Source of the DNA: Erythroxylum novogranatense
Taxonomy: Eukaryota; Streptophyta; Magnoliopsida; Malpighiales; Erythroxylaceae
Direction: 5' to 3'
Assembly: GCA_029891385.1 (NCBI GenBank)
Contig: CM057231.1
Location: 21,793,300-21,857,299, forward strand
Length of the DNA: 64,000 bases
The notes beneath the pieces are model-generated. The model searched no databases. It had not been told where the DNA came from and was given only the letters and a program-made list of their open reading frames with translations. Below are positions 1-11,699 of the stretch, piece by piece. The position numbers were made by a program, and so were the translations under genes. Numbering within the stretch: the stretch's first letter is position 1; the number at the start of each line of letters is the position of its first letter.

Positions 1-1393
1 ATTATTTACATGTAAGGCATAATGCATAAATCCTTCCATAATCAAAAAATTTTTTTTTTTGAACATATTGATATTCAAACAAACTTTGGAGAAATTTTGA
101 AATGATTCTGAATCAAGTTTTCATCAAAATAGGTTGCTTTGATTCTTTTAAAAAAACTTCCAAGAGTTGAAAATTGGTTATTTAAAGTGTTTTTGAAAGT
201 TGATTTTTCTAGGGGTTTGGCTAGCCTAAGGGTTTAACCATCCTAAACTAGAAACAAAAAGGAACATAATGGGTGTCTTCTGTTAGGCTTAGAGATAATT
301 CAGCCTAAGGGTTTCGTTTAGCTAGCATCACCTAGGAACAAAAATAAATAAATAAATAACGAGTGTAGTTTGTTAGGCTAGGGAATACACTAACCGAACC
401 CTTAGTCAAATATATGTGGTTGGCTAGCAGAATGTGCCTAGAAACTAATAGTTCAATTGAGAGAGCAATTGAATTAAGACTAAGATATGAATTCAAAAAG
501 CAATTAAATTTTATCTAAGTGATTGAGATATCAATTCAGAGAGCAATAGCATTGTCAAGGTTCTTCTTCAACCGTGACAAGAAGCTGCATAAAGGATTTC
601 TCTTCACCCTAAGAAAGAAAGATCAATAATGATTCATCTTCACTCAAAGGTAGAAACTTGTAAGGAAGGCTTCTTTTCACCTATCGAAGATATGAAAATA
701 AAACGTCAAATGTAGCATAGGGAATGAACGTAGAAGAAGGATTATTTGGTGGAACCACTATAATCGATTTTGTTTCTCTTTTCATTACTCTCTTTTATTA
801 TTGTTATGATTGTTTTATGATTTTAATCAATCATATTTTCATACTTGTTCATAAAGTAAATAATTCATTTTCATTATAATTTCAAATAAATTAAAAAGTG
901 AACAAATACAGTTCATTTCCCTCTTATGTATTATCCGGGACCAAATTATTGTTTCCCTTGCTAGCATGTGTGAACAAGGCAAAGAATGCAATACTAAACT
1001 TAGAAGATTGTGAATTTCAATTTTATTCAATAGCATACAAAAAATTTACCTCGGCTAGAGGTCAACTAAGAACACATGCCTTGACATGAACAATTATCTG
1101 TACAACCCAAATCTTTGTCACTTAACAAGTACATGCATAAGTTGATCTCTTATTTCTCAGGTGTCGAAATCCTACATTTCCATCACTGAAGTGTTGTTCT
1201 AATGACTGTATCAACTAATTGAAAGACGATTGATAGAAGCATTAATTGGGCTAATCAATCCATTTAGTTTGTCATGGCCGAGCAGCATTGACTACTACGG
1301 AACAAAAGCTGACTGACTGTGGATAAGTTGTTCAAACATTATAGTTGCTATTTACTATAACCAGAATAGAGTAATTTGGCAATGTATGAGTAC
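1..1393. other. Gene-free AT-rich region left of MHX exon 4
   Basis: No coding exon was recognised on either strand. From about 210 to 400 there are two imperfect copies of a roughly 90-100-bp unit, each containing CAGCCTAAGGGTTT or TAGCCTAAGGGTTT and ending near GTTAGGCT. The last exon visible in the MHX gene ends with a splice donor at 1393, so this stretch is probably intron, possibly enlarged by repeats. I looked for the C-terminal half of MHX here and did not find it. Confidence 0.45.
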
Positions 1394-2832
1394 CTGTCTC
1401 ATTGTTTGAATGGATAGAGAATATGTCAACAACATTCCTGCTTCCATCTTCACCACAACCATGTATCTCGGAGTACTCATCACAGATATTGCTCAAACTA
1501 TTATCTGAATTAGTCTCTTCAGGTACCCAGTCCTCTGGCCTTTCTGTTCTTGGACTTCGGATATCAAAAAGTAGCACAAGAGTTGAGCATCAATATTCAT
1601 TTATATATGACTATTGTAGATGAACAAAATAAAGTAATGGAAAGCATACATAGGAAGAGACAGATAAGGCCAGCGTTTGTCTTGAGCATAAGCATGTGTG
1701 AGCAGTAATCCGTACTGCAGTACCGTCAACAAGGCCTCCCAAAGCGTGATAACATTTGGAGTCCATACCTGCAGAATAAAATAAGACCTTGAACTACCAA
1801 GCAATTTCACAAATTACGTCTATCAGAATCAAGATTAAAGATCCTCTAAACAGTGACAGTTACAGAAGAGTAAGTGCGATGGTGAGGTCAGGCATTTTAA
1901 TTTGAACCACTACGAGTTATAATTTCGAAAGACAGTCCTTGCACAGATATCACTGAGCTTGGCATAGGAAGTGTATACGAATGCAGTAGATTAAGTAATA
2001 ACAACCATACAAGAAACAATAATAAATTATGAAACACCAACATCAGTGAAACATCCAATAACTCACCTCTAAAATTATGTAGAGCCAAATATAAGCCCAG
2101 AAAGACCAAAATAGCTCCACCAGCCAAACTCCTATATCAGCTATCTTTTTCAGTTCTCCAGCTTTTGGTACAACAACGCAAACGGCATGGATTGGGAAAA
2201 GGTCGAATGCCGCAGAACCAACAAGCGTTCCAGGACCCAGTCCTATAGATTAATTCAACCTTAGATCTTGTACTTCAATATGGAGTAAGAGAATACCTGA
2301 CCATAGCCTTATCAAGACATCATTGAAGTATAAAGGTATACCTCACCTCAAAAGGTTGAATAACTTAAGAACAATAAAACACGATTTAATTACCAAATAA
2401 ACAAGGGAAAGGTAGAAGAATAAGCTTTTACAACACCAGTTACAAACCTCCAGCATACAGATCCCCAATGTTGCGAATGGCATCAATAGTAGCTAACGAA
2501 ATTTGAGGAAAGCTGGTCCCAAATGCCAGCAAAGAAATGTCTGCAATGGCATAATTCCACACCTTTTCATACCTAACAACCTCAGTATTGGTTACAGGAT
2601 CTATCTCCACGACCTTTCGCGAGTGTTTCACGACATTCTCCATAGACCGAAAAAACCGAGCCGTAATAGAAGACAATCCAAGGAAACAGTAAGCTAGACC
2701 TACAAAATACAGGAATGTCCGAGTCCCAGCTCCAAGGGAAGTTTCAAAAGGGAAAACCAAATAGCTCTCACATCTTTTATTAGCACCACCGCCAAATACA
2801 TCACCAACACTTTGATAACCGACCGAGGCCAT
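1394..2832 (-). CDS. MHX: MHX-type Mg/Zn-proton exchanger, 5' half (partial)
   Basis: Four coding exons are visible on the minus strand: 2832-2448, 2242-2067, 1768-1650 and 1554-1394, with GT..AG introns. They give 280 codons plus one base, ending in an open splice donor. The product starts [11 protein letters not shown] and contains the CaCA-family alpha-repeat motif [16 protein letters not shown], followed across the first junction by [19 protein letters not shown]. Then come a membrane segment, [15 protein letters not shown] and an acidic loop with WVPEE and VDIFSIHS. From memory this matches Arabidopsis MHX (about 539 aa), a vacuolar exchanger of protons with magnesium and zinc, so roughly half is present. 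The ATG at 2832 is the only in-frame start giving the family N-terminus. The exon 3 to 4 junction (1650/1554) is the least certain. The rest of the gene lies left of the window or is lost. Confidence 0.85.
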
Positions 2833-3167
2833 GTTTACTAGCCCCAGACTGCGATTAATATTTTAGCAGAAGAGTAGCATCTCCTGTGTCCATCCAATAT
2901 GTTAAAAGACGGGAATAAACATTCGTTACTTGGAAAGAAAACAAAAGGAGATGAGCTTCAACTGCTGTGTGATCCTAAATCCGATGTCAAGTTGAAAAAA
3001 AGAGATTTAACAAAACAATCCGAGGATCATAACGCAATCAAAATTCGTAGTGAAAATCAAAACCAAATCAATCGCATCGTTTGAGGTTATGTGTTTTCTT
3101 CAGATGACTTCATGATTTAGAATAGCGATTAAAAATGGAGGAAATTGGACGTCGCGGGAGACTCACC
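2833..3167 (-). promoter_or_regulatory. MHX: Probable 5' leader with leader intron of MHX
   Basis: On the minus strand a consensus donor GTGAGT begins at 3166, after a GC-rich stretch. Candidate acceptors (..CACAG and ..TCGCAG) lie 15-55 bases upstream of the MHX ATG. This suggests a leader exon ending at 3167 and a 5'UTR intron of about 300 bases. Arabidopsis MHX is known to have an expression-enhancing leader intron. The intron here is inferred from splice consensus and that parallel only. Confidence 0.45.
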
Positions 3168-4400
3168 GCGGACGATAGGTGGACGTGGAGCTCGGACGCG
3201 AATGGGTTCCAACAATTCTCGGCCATATATTTATGTGGGACTCATGTAACTATACGACTGAAATGGAGTCCAGCAGAGTTGGAACAGATTAAGAGTACAC
3301 GTGATGTGAAGTGCAAGAAAAAGTGAATAAGGGCTAGCGATAATAATTTTCCAAATCCAAAACCAAAACTTCGTCATTATTTACGATTAAATCCAAAAAT
3401 TCGGAAAAGATTCAACTGTCAGAAAATAAAACGCACTTATTATATCTCCTATCCTATGCGTTCGATTCTTTTATATAATAATTATAAATGTTAATTTTTT
3501 ATTTGATTTATGTAAGTATTAAAATTAATTAATAAAATTTTAAAAAGAAAATATATCTTATAAAATATACATGACAAAATATAAATAGGATTCTTTAAGT
3601 GAAGGACAAAATATTAAAAAATTATTTTTATTTTAAAATTTTATTTTTGGATAAAATAATATAATATAAACATATTAATCAAATACTATTAATACCATAA
3701 TTCATCTAATAATTTATTATAAGTCAAATTTTATTTGTTCATGTAAGATTTAAAAATTGAATTGGGCTCTCATACTAGCGATATTACATATAGTCCATAT
3801 TTAATATTTCCTTGTTATTTTAACCAAAATGTAAAGAAAATGTTTTTTCAAAATTTTGAAGAATAAAAAATTTTAAATTATAGAAAAAGTCTCATATCTT
3901 TTACCCTACTTTATTTTAAGCAAAATGTCATGTGATGTGAACTATTTACACCAAGAAAAAAAAGCTAAAATCTTTCGTAATTTATATTTTGTCAAAATCC
4001 CTTAATAAGTTTGCCATTCATTTGATCATTGGTTATTTATCATATGATTCTCCAAACTCTACCATATACATGCTCTTATAATTAAAATTTAAATTTATTC
4101 ATTAATACATGATTAAGAAGTTATGCTTTAATATCTTATTAATTCACATATATGTCTAAATTTAAGTATTTTAACAATTTTAAATACAAAATTATAATAA
4201 ATCTTGATCAATTTATTCTAAAATTAATTTAAAATTTAATCGAAAAATTATGATGTCTTTAATTGACATCATTAGTCATTACTACATAGTTAGAAATCTA
4301 TATTTTCATACATCATCAATTTCATAAAATTTTATATTAAATTTATAACAATTTTTTGTATATTTAATCACAAATTCGATTAAGAATAGGTAATAATAAT
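3168..4400. other. AT-rich intergenic region
   Basis: The stretch between the MHX leader and the Copia target duplication is strongly AT-rich with no supported ORF. The MHX promoter probably lies in the part nearest 3168. No transposon ends were recognised. Confidence 0.5.
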
Positions 4401-4405
4401 ATTTT
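4401..4405. repeat. Target-site duplication, left (Copia)
   Basis: ATTTT directly precedes the left LTR and is repeated exactly at 10770-10774 after the right LTR. Confidence 0.85.
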
Positions 4406-4784
4406 TGTTATAAGACCGAAACTAAAATGTAAGAATATTTGGGAGAGGAGAATTCTTCTTATGAAAAAAATGGTGTATCATACATCAAGTTAACCCTTCT
4501 ATTTATAGTACATTTTAACTACCTAACACACATGTGATCACCTACTCCATATATGTTATTGTGTTAGGTAAAACCTAACCAATAACCCATCTACCTCATT
4601 CTTGTGTTAGGTAAAACCTAACCAATAACTATCTACCTCATTCTTGTGTTAGGTAAAACCTAACCAATAACCATCTACCTCATTCTTGTGTTAGGTAAAA
4701 CCAAACCAATTCATATGTACACTAACTATGAAATGGTGTGTCTATAATTAGTGGTACACCATATTATTTCTATCTTTTATAACA
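4406..4784 (-). repeat. Copia LTR (3' LTR of the element)
   Basis: 379 bases, TGTTATAA...TTATAACA, matching 10392-10769. It carries four copies of a 42-43-bp unit built round the inverted repeat GTTAGGTAAAACCTAAC (starts at 4563, 4606, 4648 and, degenerate, 4690). Confidence 0.92.
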
Positions 4785-4796
4785 CTCCCCCTTAGT
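4785..4796 (-). other. Polypurine tract of the Copia element
   Basis: The minus strand reads AAGGGGGAG directly against the TG of the 3' LTR. This is the expected position and composition for the plus-strand priming tract. Confidence 0.8.
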
Positions 4797-4952
4797 GTGC
4801 CACATAATTGTCTCTTCTCTGGCCTTTAAACGCATTTGGTGTTGCCTCGTTAAAAACCTTATCAGGAAAAACCCAGTGGGATAAAAACCATGATAAGGGA
4901 AAAAGAGTGCAACTGCGTAAGCTCCCCCTCATTTAACGCAATGAGCTCTTCT

Positions 4953-7900
4953 TCATAAATTTCTTAGATGTCGCATTCCAATCTCGTGGACATGCTTCCT
5001 GAAAGGTATAGTAGGAAGTGCCTTTGTGAAAAGATCCGCGACATTGTTGCTTGATTGAATATCTTGGATGTTGATTTCTTTGCTCTTGTCGAGATCTTGG
5101 GTGAATTGGAAAAATTTCGGAGGATATGTTTGATTCATCACTTTTGATATAACCCTCCTTTATTTGAGCGATACATCTTGCATTGTCTTCAAATATGATT
5201 GTTGGTTCTTTGTTGGTCGATAAGCCACAAGTTGTTAAAATGTGGTGCGTCATTGACCTTAACCATACACATTCTCGGCTTGCTTCATGAAGTGCAATGA
5301 TTTCAAACATGATTTGAAGAAGTAGCAACAAGTGTTTGTTTCGTGAACGCCAAGAAATTGCGGTGCCTCCATACGTAAATACATAACCGGTTTGAGATCT
5401 AGCTTTATGCGGATCGATAAGTAACCAGATCTGCATAACCAACCAAAACTTGTTTTGCATTTTAGTGTAAAATAATCCCAAATCAATTGTACCTCAAGAT
5501 AACGGAATAGATGTTTAATTCCATTCCAATGCCTTTTCGTAGGAGATGAACTAAATCTTGCTAGTAGATTAACAAAGAAAAGCTATATCGTGTCTAGTAC
5601 AATTAGCAAGATACATGAGAGCTCTATCGCACTTAGATATGTCGTTTGAATTAAGAACTTCTTTGTTTTCTTCTTGAGGCGAAATGGATCATTCTCAACA
5701 TTAAGCGATCTACCAACCCTTGGTGTACTTAATGGAGTTGCTTTATCCATATTAAAACGCCTCAATACCTTTTCGTAATGTCGATTGATGCATTAAAGAT
5801 TCCGCTGGTCTATGTTCAATTTGAGACCAAGACAATATTTAGTTTTTCCAAGATCTTTCATTTCAAATTCCTTCTTTAAGTACACTATTGTTTCTTGGAT
5901 TTCTTTAGCGGTACCAATGATATTCAAATCGTCAACATAGACGGCGATAATCACATATCCGGATGTTGTTTTCTTTATAAAACGCAAGGGCAAATAGGAC
6001 TATTTACATATCCTTTCTTTGATAGATACCGCTTAGACGATTGTACCACATGCGTCCAGTTGCTTTAGTCCATATAAGGATCTTTGCAATTTGATCACAT
6101 ACATTTCCTTTGGTTGTGATTTTAATCTTTGTAGGCATTTGAATCCTTCGAGGATTTTCATGTAAATATCACTATCAAGTGATCCGCATGTAAGTCATAA
6201 TAACATCCATAAGACGCATTTCCGGTTTCGAAGAACATTAAGTCGATTAAATATCTAAACGTAATTGTATCCATAACAGGAGAGTATGTTTGTTCATAGT
6301 CAATTCTGGGTCTTTGAGAAAAACCTTGTGCAACAAGTTGAGCTTTGTATCTCACAATCTCATTTTCCTCATTTCGTTTTCGAACAAAAACCCATTTGTA
6401 ACCTACAGGCTTTACACTTTGGGGTGTAAGGACAATAGGTCCAAACACATTACGCTTGTTAAGAGAATTTAATTCAGCTTCAATAGCATCTTTCCATTGA
6501 ACCCAATCATGTCTATTTTGACATTCAATGATAGATCTTGGTTCGGGATCTTCATTTTCATTGAGGATATCACATGCTATAGCATAAGAAAATATTGCAT
6601 CAATCTCTTTCATATCATTAGGTTCCATAATTCTTTTGTATGAATATAATTAATTACGATTTCTTGATTAATATCGGTTTGTGTCTCTTCCGGGACACTA
6701 TCCTCATCTTGTGTTTCTAAAGGAACACTTTTATCTATCTTGGGGTCATTAATCACATTTGCTTCTTTTCTTTTTCGAGGATTTTTATCTTTGGAACCGA
6801 TTGGTCTACCACGCTTCACGCGGTCGAGATTCATAAGTGACCATATTCTCATATTGTCCTTTTGGGATTTCAATCGGAAAGGAGCATTTACAATTTGGTA
6901 TAAATGATTTAGTCACTCTTTTGTATCTGTGAAAGCATCTGGTAATTGATTTGCAATTCTTTACAAATGCACAATTCTTTGCACTTCTATTTCGCATTGT
7001 TTTGTGCGTTGATCAAGATACAATAATGATGGTTCGCACCATGTAATTTCTTTCATCAGCTGTTTATTATCTCCTCCTAATGTCGGAAAGTATTTTCATC
7101 AAATGACAATCAAGCAAAACGTCTTTGTAAACATATCACCCGTTTGAGGTTCAAGATATCTAATAATAGATTTACTTTCATAACCGCATATATCCCCAAT
7201 CTTCTTTGAGGTCCCATTTTACTACGTTGTGGTGGTGCAATAGACATATATCTTGCACAACCAAAAATTCTCAAATGGGAGATATTTGGCTCTTGACCAA
7301 ATGCAAGTTGTAGTGGGAGTATGTATGATATGCACTTGGTGGGATCTAATTAATGCCTCGATGTAAAATTGCATGACCCCATACGGAAATTGGAAGCTTT
7401 GTTCTCATCATCAATGGTCTAAGAATAAGTCAAGGCGTTTAATTAAAGATTCAGCTAAACCATTTTGAGTATGCACATGAGCAACATGATGCTCGACCAT
7501 AATCCCGATTGACATACAATAGTCATTGAAAGTTTGGGATGTGAATTCACCAGCATTATCGAGTCTGACTTTCTTTATTGTATAGTCAGGAAATTGTGCT
7601 CGTAATTTAATAATTTGTGCAAGAAATCTTGAAAATGTCATATTACGAGTTGATAGTAGACAAACGTGAGACCATCTGCTGGAGGCATCTATCAATACCA
7701 TAAAATATCGAAATGGTCCACATGGTGGATGAATTGGTCCATATATCACCTGAATACGTTCAAGAAAAGTAGGTGATTCCAATTTTATTTTAGTGGTGAT
7801 GGCCTTATGATCAGTTTTCCAAGAGAACAAGATGTACATGGACTCTTATTTATTTGAGTAATCATTTTGTTACTCAATGGATGTCCATGTGCATTCTCAA

Positions 7901-9647
7901 TTATTTTTCGCATCATTGTTGATCTGGATGACCAGACGATCATGCCAAATAGAGATTATTGAAGGATCAATGTGTTTTGCTTTAACTACCATATTAGATT
8001 CCATCACATTTATATATGTATAATGCAATCCAAGAGGGAGCATTGGTAGTTTTCAATATGTTTATCTTTCCGATTGACGAGTTGTAAGATACATATATTT
8101 CATATTTCCTCGATTCAGATCGAGTATCATATTATGAGAATATATATCATTAAAACTCAACAAATTTCTTTTAGACTTTAGTATGAAATAAGGCATCATG
8201 TATTGAGAACTTTGTGCCATTTGGTAATGTGAAATTGGCCTTGCCAATTCCTTCAATCAAGTCTATAGGACCGATATTGTGTTCACAATTGTTTTGTTGG
8301 TTTAAATTCGAAAAGAACCTTTTATCTTTTAGGATAGTATCGTTGTGCCACTATCTGGTATGCATAAATTATCATAATTTGCGCTCCTCTTACGAGCGAT
8401 CCATATCAAAACTTCGCATAAAATAAATAATCTAATGAGAAAATTATGCAAGAATAAAGAAAGAGATGTTATGTTAACTTAAAAACAATAATCTGTAATT
8501 GAAACTAGTAACATAACAAGCAATTGAACCGAGTGATATAATAAGCATAATAATACTTAACACAAACATAAGTACATTATTTTAATTACTATCGCCACCA
8601 ACAATGTCACGATCCACAAAATCATCGGTAAAATCCAAGCATTCAGGATATGTAGAGTCATCGAAGGATTATGATTCTTAATGAAATCAAAATCAAAAGT
8701 ACCAAAGTCGGTTGAATCACCTAAAGGGTGTTGTTCAATAAAATTCACTTCCTTTTCTTTCCCTTTTAAGGATGCTTTGTATAAGCGACATAGATGTTCG
8801 TGAACTCGACAAACTTTAGCCCAATGTCCTTTGTATCACATCTAAGGCAAGAATCTCCGAAGTCTATAAGAACTTCCATGAACATCATTAATATGGTGCT
8901 TGTTATTGTAGTGACTTGTATTTCTTTGAAGAGAGTTATATGGATAACTTCCTACCACGCCCACGACCACGACCACGAATGTAATTCGACCATGGCCACG
9001 TCCACGGCCACGACCGCGATCACGACTAGGCCCGTGATGATTTTTCTTTCATTTCAATTGCAATATTTGCTTCGGAAATCTTTGTCGCGCCCGATGAGGC
9101 GGGATTGATGATTTTCATCAAAGTTAATCATTCTTCTCGGCTCTGAGGCATGAAATCGGTCGAGTATTTTTAAATCCGCTTTTCGATATTGTTGTTGCAA
9201 TGTTACATTTTTGCGTGGAAGGTAGAGTATGTTTTTCTAACATATCTTCCTCGGTGATTGTTTGCCTGAAATTGTAGTTGTGAGACAATTCTAAACATAA
9301 ATGAGTTATACTCATTGACCTTTTAAAATCTTGGGCGTAAAGCGCTCCATTCATCACGTAGCTTCAAGTAAAACTTCCTTTTGATGGTCATATCTTTCTT
9401 GTAAATTTTTCCACAAATGACTTGGATCTTTAATTGTGAGGTATTCTCTTTTTAATCCCTCATCAAGATGACGACGAATGAAGATCATCGCTTTGGCTTT
9501 ATCTTGTTTTGATGTTGTATTATTTTCTTTAATGGTATCTAAAAGATCCATTGATTCAAGATGCATTTCGACATCAATCATCCACGGCATATAATTATTG
9601 CCCACAACATCAAGAGCAGCGAACTCAATTTTGGCAAGATTGGACAT
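4953..9647 (-). pseudogene. Copia gag-pol polyprotein, broken
   Basis: Reading down the minus strand: 9647-9354 is a Copia-type gag N-terminus (MSNLAKIEF, then WKNLQERYD). About 8855-8800 is a CCHC zinc knuckle (CLRCD.. GHWAKVC) broken by a one-base shift. About 8400-8060 is a decayed protease region. 7839-7411 is integrase with VLIDASSRW, VRLDNAGEF and GLAES, the three acidic positions of the DDE core. 6628-5583 is reverse transcriptase with WVFVRKRN and an intact YVDD in AVYVDDLNI (5993-5793). 5481-4953 is RNase H, ending KALPTIPFRKHVHEIGMRHL. Frameshifts and stops separate these blocks, so it is a pseudogene. Integrase lying before RT is the diagnostic Copia order. Confidence 0.9.
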
Positions 9648-10004
9648 GTTGGCAACTATTATACAATAGAGAGAAATAATTAAGACAGATATTCAAAGAG
9701 ATATTACATTAAATAAATTACATGCCCTATTCAAATGCTATGCCAAGAAGCAACATAGGGATCATAATACATGGTATTACTAAGAGAAAATATATCTGAA
9801 TGAATTATCTAGCTCTACACTAAGAATGAGACAAAGATATATAATGATTATAATTATACAAAAGATAAAATAGCGGACAACATTTGAAAAAAATTTTGCA
9901 AAAATTTGAGGTAAGAAATAGAGTGCGAGGATGAAGTAAATTATGAAGGAGTGGTATCTATTTATAGAAAGAATTTTTTTTACCGTTACCTAGCGTTATA
10001 AAGT

Positions 10005-10046
<42 letters not shown>

Positions 10047-10391
10047 CCGTTATATATATAGTCGTTATACTTTTTTTAAAACATTGATGATGTATACTAT
10101 ACAATAAATTACGTATATGTATTTAGAGGTGGTAATAACTTTTATTATTAAAGAAGGTAAAAAATGATCAAATCTATAATTTGTTTTAATCATATCATAA
10201 GTAGAAATAATGTAGATAAAAGAAGAACTTTATTTTAACAACATCGTAACTAGGATAAATAAGCGGAAGAACTTACGTTTGTTTGATGACGTAAACCGAA
10301 GAACGTTTGTATGATGTAGGTGAGCGGAAGAACCTTACGATTGCTTGATGTAGATAAGTCGAATTTAGAAGCGAGAGCTTCGTCGATAACG
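9648..10391 (-). other. Copia 5' leader with TA microsatellite
   Basis: This is the untranslated leader between the 5' LTR (10392-10769) and gag. It holds an uninterrupted (TA)n run at about 10008-10042 and no ORF. Confidence 0.6.
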
Positions 10392-10769
10392 TGTTATAAA
10401 ACCAAACTAAAATGTAAGAATATTTGGGAGAGGAGAATTCTTCTTATGAAAAAAATGGTGTATCATACATCAAGTTAACCTTCTATTTATAGACAATTTA
10501 ACCACCTAACACACGTGTGATCACTCATTCATATATGTTATTGTGTTAGGTAAAACCTAACCAATAACCCATCTACCTCATTCTTGTGTTAGGTAAAACC
10601 TAACCAATAACTATCTACCTCATTCTTGTGTTAGGTAAAACCTAACCAATAACCATCTACCTCATTCTTGTGTTAGGTAAGAAACCAAACCAATCCATAC
10701 GATACTAACTATGAAATAAATGCGTCTACAATTAGTGATGACACCATATTATTTCTATCTTTTATAACA
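10392..10769 (-). repeat. Copia LTR (5' LTR of the element)
   Basis: 378 bases, the partner of 4406-4784, with the same termini. The palindromic unit starts at 10545, 10588, 10630 and, degenerate, 10672. Confidence 0.92.
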
Positions 10770-10774
10770 ATTTT
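10770..10774. repeat. Target-site duplication, right (Copia)
   Basis: ATTTT, identical to 4401-4405. Confidence 0.85.
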
Positions 10775-11699
10775 AATTAATGATCATATTTTAATAAAAG
10801 TTGTTTTAAAACCTACAATTATTAATTAGAACAAAATATTTACTTAATTAAATAATTATTAGTGCTTTTATTTTGTGCCCTGTTCTATATTAATTTCTTA
10901 TGCTCTACTACCATTACTAGTAACTAGAATAGAATATGATCGATCAAATTAATCAATATATTTGGCAGTCAGTGAATAAAAAAATTAAAACAATATCTAA
11001 TATTAACCAATATCGTACCCGATTCTAGATTCTAAGTTCGGTAAAAACTAAAAAGTCCGTCGCGGGGGCCATCATAGCAAACATTAATGTCGGTTTCCTA
11101 AGTGGGATGACCACATTGACCAATTACACGTGATTATTATTTCTCTACAGCTTTGATAAAACTTACCAAAAGAAGAAAAAGCAAGCAAATCCAAAGAGTA
11201 CTTTCAAGTTAGCCGATTACGCCGCACTTACGTGACTCGTACGATAGAATGAGTGCGCTGAAGAAAATACGTTCTTGGCCCCTTTAAATAGGAGACTAGA
11301 ATTTATTATTTATAAAAATAATGTGTCCCAAAATTTAATTTGAGAATCTTTCTATACAAACTTTCAATCTTCTTGCAATCAACATCACACGTGAATATCG
11401 TCCTATAAATATGTATATATTATAATTACAACTTGTGCAAGTGCAACTGGTTCCACCTTCTCTTCACTCGTTTAATAACCTCTTCATAAAGAATATCTGC
11501 ATTTAACAATTAATTAAACACAAGTTGCAAAGCACAGATCCAGATAAAGACAGATTCAATGTCTAAATCACATTGGAGGGACTACCATACTATACCAAAC
11601 ATTGTTGTCGTTCGTCACACCAGTTAGCCAACGTTGTTGTTTTCATGAGAAGTTTCCTTACAGACTGACTAAGATATAAATTAGCTTCCCTTATTTTTA
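10775..11699. other. Intergenic region, nothing recognised
   Basis: AT-rich DNA with one less AT-rich patch at about 11040-11280. No ORF, RNA gene or transposon terminus could be supported. Confidence 0.45.

Larger units (their letters stand above)
4406..10769 (-). mobile_element. Ty1/Copia LTR retrotransposon, full length, decayed
   Basis: Two LTRs (4406-4784 and 10392-10769) start TGTTATAA and end TTATAACA, and the 5-bp duplication ATTTT flanks the whole element. The internal part reads on the minus strand in the Copia order gag, protease, integrase, reverse transcriptase, RNase H. A polypurine tract lies beside the left LTR. The primer-binding site inside the right LTR was not matched confidently to a tRNA. 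The LTRs differ at several positions and by small indels, so the insertion is not recent. The internal frame is broken many times, so the copy cannot encode its own proteins. Confidence 0.92.

Noticed and set aside
898..1089. ORFs on both strands near 839-1089
   Set aside because: Neither resembles the missing MHX exons nor any family; low-complexity, probably intronic.
3135..3326. 63-codon plus-strand ORF starting MEEIGRRGR
   Set aside because: It overlaps the probable MHX leader and donor on the other strand and has no recognisable domain.
4563..4710. Regularly spaced palindromic repeats that look like a CRISPR array
   Set aside because: The whole 42-43-bp unit is repeated, including the spacer, inside a plant LTR.
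10008..10042. (TA)n run as a possible transposon end
   Set aside because: It lies inside the Copia leader and is an ordinary microsatellite.
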